DNA from: Actinomycetospora sp. TBRC 11914
GTDB lineage: Bacteria; Actinomycetota; Actinomycetes; Mycobacteriales; Pseudonocardiaceae
Length of the DNA: 62,219 bases
Assembly: GCF_012933465.1 (NCBI RefSeq)
Contig: NZ_JABBND010000027.1
Coordinates: forward strand, 1-62,219
Reading direction: 5' to 3'
The number at the start of each line of letters is the position of its first letter. The first letter of the stretch is position 1. Of the stretch, positions 17,798-25,352 are shown one piece after another. The notes under the pieces are model-generated. The model saw nothing but the letters and a program-made list of their open reading frames with translations. It was not told the origin of the DNA and searched no databases. Both the position numbers and the translations under genes were made by a program.

Positions 17798-18535
17798 ATG
17801 ACGACGGGTGAGCGGGGCCGCACTCCCCCCGACGCCGAGCACTACCTGGACCTGCCGGACGCGCCGGAGGAGGCCGAAGGGCCGCACTTCGACGTCGTCC
17901 TGCGGGGGTACGACCGCACCCAGGTCGACGAGCACGTGGCCGGCCTGCGCCGCATGGTGGCGCAGCTGCGGGCCCAGCTCGCCGTCCGCGAACGGCGCCG
18001 GTCCGAGCCGCCCGAGGCCCCACCGGCGCGGGGTGAACTCGCCGCCACGCTGCAGGAGGGATCGCCGACCACGCCGCCGCCGGTCGACGCGTCGGCCGCG
18101 TCGCCGGCCCCCGCGGCCGGGTCCGGCCCGGAGGAGCCGGGCGGCGTGGACGCGTTCAACGAGCGGCTGCGCGGCATCCTGCAGGCGGCCGAGCAGGAGG
18201 CCCAGCTGGTCCGCAGCAAGGCCGCGGAGTCGCTGCTCGCCGAGCACGCCGAGTCGCGGGCCGCGCTGGCCGACCTCCGCTCGCAGCGGGACTCGGTGTT
18301 CGACGAGCTGGTGCGGGTGAAGAACCACCTCGACGAGCTGGTCGCGAACTCCGGGCGCCCGAGCCCGCAGCCCCGGCCGTGGGGCCCCGGCCCCCAGCGG
18401 GGTCCGCGGGGTCCGTACGGCCCGCCCTACGGTCCGCCGCCGCCCGGCGCCCCGGTGCCGCTGCGCCCCGGGCCGCCGCCGCAGCCGGCCCCGGAGAGCC
18501 GTTCGACCGGTCAGGACGACGCGGCGGGCGCCTGA
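17798..18535 (+). CDS. DivIVA-motif coiled-coil protein with proline-rich tail
   Basis: A 245-aa protein. Residues 30-70 (HFDVVLRGYDRTQVDEHVAG, then LRRMVAQLRAQL) match the short DivIVA-like N-terminal motif RGYDRxQVD that opens many actinobacterial polar-growth and cell-division scaffold proteins. A Pro/Ala linker is followed by a second heptad-rich helix (NERLRGILQAAEQEAQLVRS). The C-terminus is a Pro/Gly/Tyr-rich tail (PRGPYGPPYGPPPPG), probably disordered. No transmembrane segment. It starts at ATG 17798 after GACGAGGTG. It may be a cytoskeletal or membrane-curvature scaffold, but no specific partner can be named. Confidence 0.75.
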   Translation: MTTGERGRTPPDAEHYLDLPDAPEEAEGPHFDVVLRGYDRTQVDEHVAGLRRMVAQLRAQLAVRERRRSEPPEAPPARGELAATLQEGSPTTPPPVDASAASPAPAAGSGPEEPGGVDAFNERLRGILQAAEQEAQLVRSKAAESLLAEHAESRAALADLRSQRDSVFDELVRVKNHLDELVANSGRPSPQPRPWGPGPQRGPRGPYGPPYGPPPPGAPVPLRPGPPPQPAPESRSTGQDDAAGA

Positions 18536-18586
18536 CGGGTCGATCGCGGACGGCGTCGAGTGGCCGGGCGCGTAGGTTCTCCGGCC

Positions 18587-19153
18587 ATGGACGCGGGAAC
18601 GACGTGGGAGCGTCTGCTGCACACGCCGACGACGTGGATCGTCGTCGCGGCGGTGCTGTTCGTGGTCGCGGTGGTGCTGCTCCTCGCGGGCGCACGGGCC
18701 GGGCGGCGGGCGGCGCGCGCGCAGCGCGACGAGACACGGGCCGCCGAGGTGGCCGCGCCCGGCGCGGTGGCCGCGCCCGACGAGGACCCGGTCACCGAAC
18801 CGGCGGTGCCTCGTCGGGCCCCGGCCGTCACCACCGCGGACGCCGAGGAGGACCCGGTCACCGAGCCGGCCGCGCCCCGGGCCGGGGCGCCCACGCCGGA
18901 CGCGGCCGTCGAGCGCCTGCTCGGCGCCCTCGTCGGCGACCCGCGGGCCGCGCTCGCGGGCGTCGCCGCGCTCGAGCGGGGCGAGGAGCCGGGCCGGGTG
19001 GCGGTGACGCTGCTGCGCAGCGGCGTGCCCGCGCCCGCCGCCGCGACGCTGTGCGGGGTGGACGCCGACGACCTGGGCGGCCTCGTCGCGAACGCCCTCG
19101 GCGTCCTGCCCCACGAGGTGCCTTCGGCTCGTGAGCAGAAAGTGTCGCTATAA
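18587..19153 (+). CDS. Single-pass membrane protein with C-terminus read into a repeat element
   Basis: A 188-aa protein. One N-terminal transmembrane helix (TTWIVVAAVLFVVAVVLLLA) is followed by RAGRRAARAQR, an acidic/alanine linker with repeated EEDPVTEPA motifs, and a compact C-terminal helical domain (AVERLLGALVGDPRAALAGV). The family is not recognised. ATG 18587 is preceded by TAGGTT and 8 nt, so it may be leaderless. The final 11 residues after Glu177 (VPSAREQKVSL) are encoded by the palindromic element at 19115-19189. The element's usual TAG edge reads GAG here, so the native protein probably ended at residue 176. Confidence 0.75.
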   Translation: MDAGTTWERLLHTPTTWIVVAAVLFVVAVVLLLAGARAGRRAARAQRDETRAAEVAAPGAVAAPDEDPVTEPAVPRRAPAVTTADAEEDPVTEPAAPRAGAPTPDAAVERLLGALVGDPRAALAGVAALERGEEPGRVAVTLLRSGVPAPAAATLCGVDADDLGGLVANALGVLPHEVPSAREQKVSL

Positions 19154-19189
19154 CGGCACTTTCTGCTCACGAGCGCGCCGGCGCACCTA
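19115..19189. terminator. Bidirectional palindromic terminator-like element, copy 2
   Basis: Same element as 12609-12682. CTCGTGAGCAGAAAGTG and CACTTTCTGCTCACGAG flank the core CGCTATAACG, with outer arms GTGCCTTCGG and GCCGGCGCAC. The right edge supplies the TAG stop of the minus-strand nitrobindin gene (19187-19189). At the left edge the expected TAG is GAG, and translation of the + strand gene runs on to a TAA in the loop. Confidence 0.85.
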
Positions 19190-19861
19190 GCCCACGACGC
19201 GGGTGAGCCGCGCCGACGTGTGCGGCTGCAGCTCCTGGCCCATCATCGCGCGCTCGTCGACGTAGGCGAGGTCGCCGCCGTCGACGATGCCGTAGAGCCG
19301 CGTCGCCGCCGTGACCTCCTTGGCGCTGGCGGTCCGCACGACGGCGTCGGTCTGCAGCTCCCACGACGTCTGCGTCCGCGCGGTGCCGTAGAAGATCTCG
19401 ACGACGCCGGTCTGGTGGGCGAGGAGCAGCTCGAGGGTGCCGTCGGCCTGGGGCCGCCACCAGCCGACCTCGCGCGCCGCCGGCCGGACGACGGCGCCGC
19501 CGGGTCCGTCGAGCAGCCAGGAGCGCGCCTCCCAGGACAGGAACGGGCGCCCGTCGTGGGCCACGGTGATCTGCTGGCCGAAGTGGAACGGGCCGTCGAT
19601 CGTCGGGTAGACGACCTCGCCCTCGCCGCGCCAGACCCCGATGAGCGGGAGCAGCGGCAGCAGCGCGTCGTTCAGGTCCGGGCCGAGCCGCAGGTTCGCG
19701 GTGTCGTCGGCGACCGGCAGGTCCCCCCACGCCGGCAGGTTGCGGGCGCGGGTGTGCTCGGCGCGCTCCTCGGCGGCGCGGATGGCCTCGTTGCCGGAGA
19801 GGCCCTCGGGCAGGTCGGGGACGGTCGCGTCCGCCGGGCCGACCTCCTCGGGCCCGGTCAC
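19187..19861 (-). CDS. Nitrobindin-like heme protein / peroxynitrite isomerase family (Rv0813c type)
   Basis: A 224-aa protein of the nitrobindin / THAP4-like beta-barrel (FABP-like) family. The diagnostic GxWxGxG motif is GVWRGEG, in [20 protein letters not shown], and the C-terminal heme-ligand histidine is in [11 protein letters not shown]. Homologues bind ferric heme b and isomerise peroxynitrite to nitrate. The N-terminal 70 residues are an acidic/Ala extension. It starts at GTG 19861, overlapping the upstream 41-aa ORF by 4 bp. The order with sseC-cysA2-thiX matches Rv0813c-Rv0816c. Its stop codon lies at the edge of a palindromic element. Confidence 0.88.
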   Translation of the reverse strand: MTGPEEVGPADATVPDLPEGLSGNEAIRAAEERAEHTRARNLPAWGDLPVADDTANLRLGPDLNDALLPLLPLIGVWRGEGEVVYPTIDGPFHFGQQITVAHDGRPFLSWEARSWLLDGPGGAVVRPAAREVGWWRPQADGTLELLLAHQTGVVEIFYGTARTQTSWELQTDAVVRTASAKEVTAATRLYGIVDGGDLAYVDERAMMGQELQPHTSARLTRVVG

Positions 19862-19983
19862 GAGGACCGCCCCGGCGTGCCGGCGTCGGTTTCGTCGCGG
19901 AAGAGCCGCCTCGTCAGCACCAGCGCGTAGGAGAGGATCCCGGCGCTGCACGCGGCGAGGAGGACCGTGTAGACCCAGGCCAC
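19858..19983 (-). CDS. Small 41-aa membrane protein coupled to nitrobindin
   Basis: The reading frame from GTG 19983 encodes [20 protein letters not shown], then [11 protein letters not shown] and a short hydrophilic tail. It is one transmembrane helix with a positive cytoplasmic flank. A TAGGGT -10-like box lies 6 nt before the GTG (revcomp 19990-19995), giving a leaderless arrangement. The stop TGA overlaps the nitrobindin GTG by 4 bp, so translation of the two is probably coupled. It is too short for routine gene callers. I do not recognise a family. Confidence 0.55.
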   Translation of the reverse strand: MAWVYTVLLAACSAGILSYALVLTRRLFRDETDAGTPGRSS

Positions 19984-20000
19984 CCGGCCACCCTAACGAC

Positions 20001-20041
20001 GAGGACCCGCCCCACCCGGGAACGGGGCGGGACGGGTCCTC
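20001..20041 (-). terminator. Hairpin downstream of sseC
   Basis: GAGGACCCG (20001-20009) pairs with CGGGTCCTC (20033-20041), with an internal CCCC/GGGG pairing. It lies on the 3' side of the cysA-sseC operon (minus strand) and before the promoter of the small membrane ORF, so it is the likely operon terminator. Confidence 0.5.
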
Positions 20042-20074
20042 GAGCGCGTCGACGATGTGGCTTTCCTGCCACTG

Positions 20075-20103
20075 GATGCCAGCAACGACGCTTCGCTGGC
20101 ATC
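20075..20103 (-). terminator. Second hairpin, immediately downstream of sseC
   Basis: GATGCCAGC (20075-20083) and GCTGGCATC (20095-20103) form a perfect 9-bp stem with an 11-nt loop, ending 11 bp from the sseC stop. Together with 20001-20041 it makes a double terminator. Confidence 0.5.
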
Positions 20104-20113
20104 TCGGGGGTGA

Positions 20114-20413
20114 CTAGCCCACCGGCACCTCGGTGGTGTACAGGCCCGGGCCGCCGACGGAGACGTCGGCCTGGCCGTTGCCCGAGCGCGACAGCGCCCG
20201 CACGGTCCAGCTGCCCGGGGCCGCGAAGAACCGGTAGTCGCCGGTCGCGGAGGAGACGACCTCGGCGGTGAACTCCCCGGTCGAGTCGAGCAGGCGCACG
20301 AAGGCGCCGCCGACCGGCGAGCCGCTGTTGGTCACCTTCCCGACGAGCACCGACTCCTTGGTGAGGTCGGTGCCGGCGGGCAGGTCCGCGTTCTGGTCAG
20401 GGGATCCACACAT
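20114..20413 (-). CDS. sseC: SseC-like DUF1416 protein
   Basis: A 99-aa protein, MCGSPDQNADLPAGTDLTKE followed by SVLVGKVTNSGSPVGGAFVRLLD and a beta-rich remainder ending LYTTEVPVG. This is the DUF1416 family that accompanies thiosulfate sulfurtransferase CysA2 in actinobacteria (sseC2 = Rv0814c). It looks like a single transthyretin/CarboxypepD-regulatory-like beta-sandwich with an N-terminal Cys. The function in sulfur transfer is unproved. Start ATG 20413 overlaps the sulfurtransferase stop by one base (TGATG), which is strict coupling. Confidence 0.92.
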   Translation of the reverse strand: MCGSPDQNADLPAGTDLTKESVLVGKVTNSGSPVGGAFVRLLDSTGEFTAEVVSSATGDYRFFAAPGSWTVRALSRSGNGQADVSVGGPGLYTTEVPVG

Positions 20414-21255
20414 CAGGACTTGCCGTCTCCCGTCTCCACCGGCACGCCGACCAGCGAGCCGTACTCGGTCCACGAACCGTCGTAGTTCTTGACGTCGGGC
20501 TCCCCCAGCAGCTCGTGCAGGGCGAACCAGGTGTGCGAGGAGCGCTCGCCGATGCGGCAGTACGCGATGGTCGACCGCGAGGAGTCGAGGCCCTCGGCGC
20601 CGTAGAGCTCGCGGAGCTCCTCGTCGGAGCGGAAGGTGCCGTCCTCGTTCGCGGCCTTCGACCACGGCACGTTGAGCGCCGAGGGGATGTGGCCGCCGCG
20701 CTGCGCCTGCTCCTGCGGGAGGTGCGCCGGGGCGAGCAGCTTGCCCGAGAACTCGTCGGGCGAGCGGACGTCGACCAGGTTCTTCGACCCGATCGCGTCG
20801 ACGACCTCGTCGCGGAACGCGCGGATCGAGAGGTCCTGCTCCTTCGCGGTGTAGTCGGTGGCCTTGCGCTCCGGCACCGCCGAGTCCAGCTTGCGGCCGT
20901 CGAGCTCCCACTTCTTGCGCCCGCCGTCGAGCAGCTTCACGTCGGAGTGCCCGTACAGCTTGAAGTACCAGTACGCGTAGGCGGCGAACCAGTTGTTGTT
21001 GCCGCCGTAGAGCACGACGGTGTCGTCGTTGGCGATGCCCTTCGACGACAGCAGCTTCTCGAAGCCGGCCTTGTCGACGAAGTCGCGGCGGACCTGGTCC
21101 TGCAGCTCGGTCTTCCAGTCGATCTTGACGGCACCGGGGATGTGCCCGCCGTCGTAGGCCGTGGTGTCCTCGTCGACCTCGACGAACACCACTCCGGGTG
21201 CGTCCAGGTTCTCCTCGGCCCAGTCGGCGGTGACCAGGGCGTCCTGGCGGCTCAT
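20413..21255 (-). CDS. cysA2: Thiosulfate sulfurtransferase (rhodanese) CysA2-like
   Basis: A 280-aa two-domain rhodanese. The N-terminal inactive domain contains FVEVDEDTTAYDGGHIPGA. The C-terminal domain has LVDVRSPDEFSG and the catalytic loop YCRIGERSSHTWF, with active-site Cys in CRIGER, the usual actinobacterial loop. It transfers sulfane sulfur from thiosulfate to thiophilic acceptors in the cytosol. ATG 21255 has a strong Shine-Dalgarno sequence (GAGGAGT). It is operonic with sseC. The upstream cysteine-containing leader peptide (21404-21490) suggests cysteine-responsive attenuation. Confidence 0.94.
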   Translation of the reverse strand: MSRQDALVTADWAEENLDAPGVVFVEVDEDTTAYDGGHIPGAVKIDWKTELQDQVRRDFVDKAGFEKLLSSKGIANDDTVVLYGGNNNWFAAYAYWYFKLYGHSDVKLLDGGRKKWELDGRKLDSAVPERKATDYTAKEQDLSIRAFRDEVVDAIGSKNLVDVRSPDEFSGKLLAPAHLPQEQAQRGGHIPSALNVPWSKAANEDGTFRSDEELRELYGAEGLDSSRSTIAYCRIGERSSHTWFALHELLGEPDVKNYDGSWTEYGSLVGVPVETGDGKS

Positions 21256-21403
21256 GCGTGACTCCTCATCGGGATGGACGGCGATCCGCCGCGTGGACGG
21301 ATGCCTGGAAGGGACGTCGGGGTGCGGTCCCCGCGGCCGCGAGCGACCCGGGGTGTCGGTCGCGCGGTGCCGGTGGCCCGGGAACGATCCGGGGCGGCGG
21401 GGG

Positions 21404-21490
21404 TCAGGCCGCGCGAGCGACACCCGGACACAGGCAGCTGTCGACGCGGCACAGGTCCACCGCGCGCCGCCGTGTCAGGCCCTCGTCCAC
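21404..21490 (-). CDS. Leaderless cysteine-rich leader peptide upstream of cysA2
   Basis: A 28-codon ORF from GTG 21490: MDEGLTRRRAVDLCRVDSCL followed by CPGVARAA. It carries Cys14, Cys19 and Cys21. The LTRRRAVDLCRV-x2-CLC pattern is that of the short putative leader peptides found before sulfur-assimilation genes in actinobacteria. In mycobacteria, leaderless poly-Cys ORFs before the cysA2-type operon act as cysteine-responsive attenuators. TAGCGT lies exactly 7 nt upstream of the GTG, so the mRNA should begin at the start codon. The cysA2 start is 149 bp beyond the leader stop. It is far below usual gene-calling length. Confidence 0.75.
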   Translation of the reverse strand: MDEGLTRRRAVDLCRVDSCLCPGVARAA

Positions 21491-21497
21491 GGCGGTC

Positions 21498-21503
21498 ACG
21501 CTA
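21498..21503 (-). promoter_or_regulatory. -10 element of leader peptide-cysA2-sseC operon
   Basis: TAGCGT on the minus strand, 7 nt before the leader-peptide GTG at 21490. This is the leaderless spacing and it decides the start among two in-frame GTG codons. Confidence 0.55.
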
Positions 21504-21539
21504 CCGGGACGGACCCGCCGAGGTCATCCGTGAGCCGGA

Positions 21540-22010
21540 TCAATCCCCCGCGGGGAGGTGCGGCTCGATCGCGCTCACCAGCGCCGCCCGCCGGGGCACG
21601 CCGCTCACCCGCAGCAGCTCGCGCCCGCGCCCGTCCACCAGCAGCGTCGTCGGCGTGCCCTGCAGGCCGAGCAGGCGCACGAGCTCGGGGCGCGTGGCCA
21701 GGTCGACGTCGCGGTGGACGAGGCCGGGGAGCTCGGCCGCGACGTCGTCGAGCACGCTGTGGGTGTCCCGGCAGGAGCGCGAGAACGCCGAGGAGAACTG
21801 GAGCAGGACGAGGCGGCCGTCGCGGGCGGCCAGGTCGGTCGGCAACAGTCCGGCCGCGGGGGTGCCCGTCGGTGGTGTCTCCGGCTCGCTGTCCCCGCCC
21901 GCGCCGGGTCCCGACGCCGGGCGTCGCCGCCGCAGACCGACGGCGAGCACCACCGCCCCCGCCACGACGATGACCGCGAGGGTGACCACGGCCGCCGTCA
22001 CACGCACCAC
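21540..22010 (-). CDS. thiX: ThiX-like thioredoxin-fold membrane-anchored protein with a single active-site cysteine
   Basis: A 156-aa protein with an N-terminal transmembrane anchor (VTAAVVTLAVIVVAGAVVLA), a Pro/Gly linker and a thioredoxin domain (LVLLQFSSAFSRSCRDTHSVL). The position of the WCxxC motif reads FSRSC, so only the second Cys is present. The cis-Pro loop GTPTTLL is intact. It is therefore unlikely to be a classical dithiol oxidoreductase. A mixed-disulfide, peroxidase-like or structural role is possible. Position between cysA2 and the GlnR-like regulator matches Rv0816c (thiX). GTG 22010 has GGGAG just upstream, but adjacent GTG codons (22007, 22001) are alternatives. Confidence 0.78.
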   Translation of the reverse strand: MVRVTAAVVTLAVIVVAGAVVLAVGLRRRRPASGPGAGGDSEPETPPTGTPAAGLLPTDLAARDGRLVLLQFSSAFSRSCRDTHSVLDDVAAELPGLVHRDVDLATRPELVRLLGLQGTPTTLLVDGRGRELLRVSGVPRRAALVSAIEPHLPAGD

Positions 22011-22153
22011 TCCCAGGGATCGCCGTGCGGACCCGCCCGTCCGCACCTGCGACAGCGTAGAGAGCGGCCGCCACGTGACGTGCAACGCGCGACCCCGTGA
22101 CAGCGCGGTGAACGCGGCTAAGGTGATCCGCACGACTGTGGAGGGAGAATCGC

Positions 22154-22972
22154 GTGGAGCTGCTGCTGCTCACCGCCGACCCCGAACCGACGTCAGTGCT
22201 GCCGTCGTTGACCCTGCTACCCCACGGGCTGCGGACCGCCGCCCCCGAAGTGGCCGCCCTGCTCGACGCCGGACCGCACGACGCCGTCCTGGTCGACGCC
22301 CGCCACGACCTCGCCGCCGCCCGGAGCCTGTGCCGTCTCCTGGGCTCCACCGGGCTCGACGTCCCGGTGATCGCCGTGCTCACCGAGGGCGGCCTCGTGG
22401 CCGTCTCCCTGGAGTGGGGCGTGGACGAGGTCCTGCTCCCGGGCGCGGGCCCCGCCGAGGTCGACGCGCGGCTGCGCCTGCTCCGTGCCCGCCGCTCGTC
22501 GGACAGCTCGAGCGGCGAGGGCGCCCTCGTGCTCGGCGAGCTCGTCATCGACGAGGCCACCTACACCGCGCGGCTGCGCGGCCGCCCGCTCGACCTCACC
22601 TACAAGGAGTTCGAGCTGCTGAAGTACCTCGCCCAGCACGCAGGCCGGGTGTTCACCCGCGCCCAGCTGCTGCAGGAGGTCTGGGGCTACGACTTCTTCG
22701 GCGGCACGCGCACCGTCGACGTCCACGTCCGGCGGCTCCGCGCGAAGCTCGGCTCGGAGCACGAGCAGCTGATCGGGACCGTCCGCAACGTCGGCTACAA
22801 GTTCGTCCGGCCGGTGCGCGGGGTGCTCGCGTCCTCCACCGAGACGGGCTCGACGACGGGCCTGGCCCTCGACGACGCGGAGGCGGCCGACGACGAGGAG
22901 CCCGGACGGGCCGGGTCCTGGGACGCGGACGGGCGCGTGGTGCGCCCGGCGGCCTGGGCCGGGGGAGCCTGA
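22154..22972 (+). CDS. GlnR-like OmpR-family response regulator (Rv0818 type)
   Basis: A 272-aa protein. The receiver-like domain (1-115) retains [12 protein letters not shown] but lacks a clear acidic pocket and is therefore atypical. The C-terminal winged helix is intact: [40 protein letters not shown], and [11 protein letters not shown]. GlnR proteins control nitrogen assimilation without a cognate kinase, and Rv0818 is the mycobacterial orthologue at this position. The acidic C-terminal tail of about 45 residues is extra. GTG 22154 has GAGGGAGA upstream. Divergent from thiX. Whether it governs nitrogen genes here cannot be seen. Confidence 0.85.
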   Translation: MELLLLTADPEPTSVLPSLTLLPHGLRTAAPEVAALLDAGPHDAVLVDARHDLAAARSLCRLLGSTGLDVPVIAVLTEGGLVAVSLEWGVDEVLLPGAGPAEVDARLRLLRARRSSDSSSGEGALVLGELVIDEATYTARLRGRPLDLTYKEFELLKYLAQHAGRVFTRAQLLQEVWGYDFFGGTRTVDVHVRRLRAKLGSEHEQLIGTVRNVGYKFVRPVRGVLASSTETGSTTGLALDDAEAADDEEPGRAGSWDADGRVVRPAAWAGGA

Positions 22973-23025
22973 CGGGACACGGCCGGACGCTCGGTCACGG
23001 CGGGCGCGGGGGATAGCGTCGCGCC

Positions 23026-24006
23026 GTGACCATCCCCGCGTCCCGCGAGACCGAGCCCGAGTGGATCGACCCGACGCCCGAGGACCGCGAGGCGATCGGG
23101 CACCTCGTCACCGCGGTGCGCCACGCCGACGGGGTCGACGCGTGGTCCGAGGCGGTGCTGCTCGACCTCGCGACCCCGACCGGTCACGGCCGGCACCTCG
23201 TGGTGCGAGCCGACGACGGGTCCCTCGCCGCCTGGGCCCACGTGGACACCGCCGACCCCGACGACGTCGTGGTGGAGCTCGGGGTCGCGCCCGGCGCGCG
23301 GCGGCACGGGGTGGCGACGTCGCTGGCGCGGGCCCTGCTGGCCGACCCGGCGGTCCGGCCCGGCCAGGCGCGGGTCTGGGCGCACGGGGAACGTCCGGGA
23401 TCGGCCGAGCTCGCCGCCGCGCTCGGCCTCGATCGCGACCGCGAGCTGTGGATGATGCGCCGCCCCGCCGACGCCGGCCCCCTCCCGGCGCAGCGCCCGG
23501 TGGAGGGGGTCACGATCTCCCCGCTGCGGGTCGGGGAGGACGAGCCCGACGTCGTCGCCGTCAACGCCCGCGCCTTCGCCTGGCACCCCGAGCAGGGCGC
23601 GATGACCGTCGACGACGTCCGGCGGCGCGAGCAGGAGCCCTGGTTCGACGCCGAGGGGTTCCTGCTGGCGCGCGAGGACGCGACCGGCGACCTCCTCGGC
23701 TTCCACTGGACGAAGGTCCACCCCGAGGGCGCGCGCGACGGCGGGCCGGTGGGCGAGGTCTACGTGGTGGGGGTCGACCCGGGCGCGCAGGGCCGGGGGC
23801 TCGGCGGCGCGCTGACCCTCGCCGGCCTGCACCACCTCGCCGGCCGGGGGCACGACGAGGTGATCCTCTACGTCGAGGCGGACAACGCCGCCGCGGTCGC
23901 GACGTACCGCCGGCTGGCGTTCGCGGTGGATGCGACCGACGTCTCGTTCCGCCTCCCGGACGTCACCTCTGCGCCATCCGGCGGTGACGACGACGCCGGT
24001 CGGTGA
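23026..24006 (+). CDS. mshD: Mycothiol synthase MshD
   Basis: A 326-aa acetyltransferase with tandem GNAT domains that acetylates Cys-GlcN-Ins to form mycothiol, the actinobacterial thiol. The N-terminal GNAT pantetheine loop is [20 protein letters not shown]. The active C-terminal loop is VVGVDPGAQGRGLGGALTLA, preceded by GFHWTKVHPE. Full length. A TAGCGT -10 box is followed by 6 nt and GTG 23026, so it is probably leaderless. Position between the Rv0818 orthologue and the phosphate genes matches Rv0819. Its presence marks the host as an actinobacterium. Confidence 0.94.
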   Translation: MTIPASRETEPEWIDPTPEDREAIGHLVTAVRHADGVDAWSEAVLLDLATPTGHGRHLVVRADDGSLAAWAHVDTADPDDVVVELGVAPGARRHGVATSLARALLADPAVRPGQARVWAHGERPGSAELAAALGLDRDRELWMMRRPADAGPLPAQRPVEGVTISPLRVGEDEPDVVAVNARAFAWHPEQGAMTVDDVRRREQEPWFDAEGFLLAREDATGDLLGFHWTKVHPEGARDGGPVGEVYVVGVDPGAQGRGLGGALTLAGLHHLAGRGHDEVILYVEADNAAAVATYRRLAFAVDATDVSFRLPDVTSAPSGGDDDAGR

Positions 24007-24095
24007 GGACCTGCCTACCCTCCGTGCCCGACCGACACCCCCGCTGACCTGGCCCGATGTGTCGCCGCCCACGCCCGCGGTGAGCAGCCGGGCGC

Positions 24096-24117
24096 GTTCA
24101 TTCCCCGTTCACCTCGC
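24096..24117 (+). promoter_or_regulatory. PHO box (PhoP-binding direct repeats) of pstSCAB
   Basis: Two adjacent 11-nt direct repeats, GTTCATTCCCC (24096-24106) and GTTCACCTCGC (24107-24117), match the actinomycete PHO-box consensus (GTTCACC-type repeats). They lie about 28 bp upstream of a -10-like TAGCCT (24145-24150), in the position expected for PhoP activation under phosphate limitation. Confidence 0.75.
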
Positions 24118-24144
24118 CAGCGTCACTCGTCCACCCGGCGCCCA

Positions 24145-24150
24145 TAGCCT
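24145..24150 (+). promoter_or_regulatory. -10 element of pstS
   Basis: TAGCCT is 28 bp downstream of the PHO box. The transcription start would be near 24157, giving a 5' UTR of about 80 nt before the pstS GTG. Confidence 0.4.
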
Positions 24151-24239
24151 GCGCTGCGGTCGGCGCAGCCCGTGTCGGCCGTCCGCCCAGACCGGGACGA
24201 ATCCGGCGCTGGGACCAGAGGACGAGACGGAGGATCCCT

Positions 24240-25346
24240 GTGAGGTTCCAGCGGCGCGCAGCGGCGATCGGCCTGATCGCGGCCGGGGCGCTCCTGTTCA
24301 GCGCGTGCGGCAGTGACAACAACTCCGGCGGCGGGTCCACGCCGCAGGCGTCGGGCGTCACCTGTGGCGGCAAGCAGGCGCTCAAGGCCAGCGGCTCGAC
24401 CGCGCAGGCGAACGCCATCACGGGCTTCGTCAACACGTTCGAGCAGACCTGCAACGGCCAGACCGTGAACTACACGGCCAGTGGTTCGGGGGCCGGTGTC
24501 AACGACTTCACCGGGAACCAGACCGACTTCGCCGGGTCGGACTCCGCGCTGACCGCGGCGCAGACCCCGGCGGCGCAGCAGCGCTGCACCTCCACCCCGC
24601 TCAACCTCCCGATGGTCTTCGGCCCGGTCGCGATCGCCTACAACGTCGCGGGCGTCACCGACCTCGCGCTCGACGGCCCGACGCTCGCCAAGATCTTCAA
24701 CGGGACCGTCAAGACCTGGAACGACCCGGCCATCGTGGCCCTCAACCCGGGCAAGAACCTGCCCGCGGCGCCGATCGTCGTGAACTTCCGGTCCGACAAC
24801 TCCGGCACCACCCAGAACTTCCAGAACTACCTCAACGCCGCGTCGAACAACGCCTACGGCAAGCCGGCGGCGCAGACGTTCAACGGCGGTGTCGGGGCGG
24901 GCGCCAAGGGCAGCCAGGGTGTCACCGACGCCACGAAGAACACGCCGAACTCGATCGCCTACATCGAGGCGTCCTTCGCCCAGAAGGCCCAGCTGCCCAC
25001 CGCGAACATCATAAACGCGGGCGGCGGCCAGCCGGTCCCGCTGTCGACCGACAACCTCGGCAAGGCGATCGACGCGGTGAAGGTCACCGGGCAGGGCAAC
25101 GACCTGACCCTCGACCTGACGAGCATCTACAAGACCACGACGCCGGGCGCGTACCCGATCTCGCTGGCCACCTACGAGATCGTCTGCAGCAAGTACGCCG
25201 ATCCGCAGACGGGGCAGGCGGTGAAGGCGTTCCTGCAGACCGCCCTGTCGCCGCAGGCCCAGGGCACGCTGAGCCAGGGCGGGTACGTCCCGGTCCCCGA
25301 CGCGTTCAAGCAGCGTCTGACGACGTCGGTCAACTCGATCTCCTGA
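24240..25346 (+). CDS. pstS: Phosphate ABC transporter substrate-binding lipoprotein PstS
   Basis: A 368-aa lipoprotein. The signal peptide RRAAAIGLIAAGALLFSAC ends in lipid-modified Cys23. Phosphate-binding landmarks are KASGSTAQANAI, TASGSGAGVNDFTGNQTDFAGSD and FRSDNSGTTQNFQNYL, the serine/threonine/aspartate shell that dehydrates phosphate. It captures orthophosphate outside the membrane for PstCA. GTG 24240 has GGAGGAT at the correct spacing. First gene of pstSCAB. A 15-bp-stem hairpin separates it from pstC, probably raising PstS over the permease. Confidence 0.95.
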   Translation: MRFQRRAAAIGLIAAGALLFSACGSDNNSGGGSTPQASGVTCGGKQALKASGSTAQANAITGFVNTFEQTCNGQTVNYTASGSGAGVNDFTGNQTDFAGSDSALTAAQTPAAQQRCTSTPLNLPMVFGPVAIAYNVAGVTDLALDGPTLAKIFNGTVKTWNDPAIVALNPGKNLPAAPIVVNFRSDNSGTTQNFQNYLNAASNNAYGKPAAQTFNGGVGAGAKGSQGVTDATKNTPNSIAYIEASFAQKAQLPTANIINAGGGQPVPLSTDNLGKAIDAVKVTGQGNDLTLDLTSIYKTTTPGAYPISLATYEIVCSKYADPQTGQAVKAFLQTALSPQAQGTLSQGGYVPVPDAFKQRLTTSVNSIS

Positions 25347-25352
25347 TCGACC

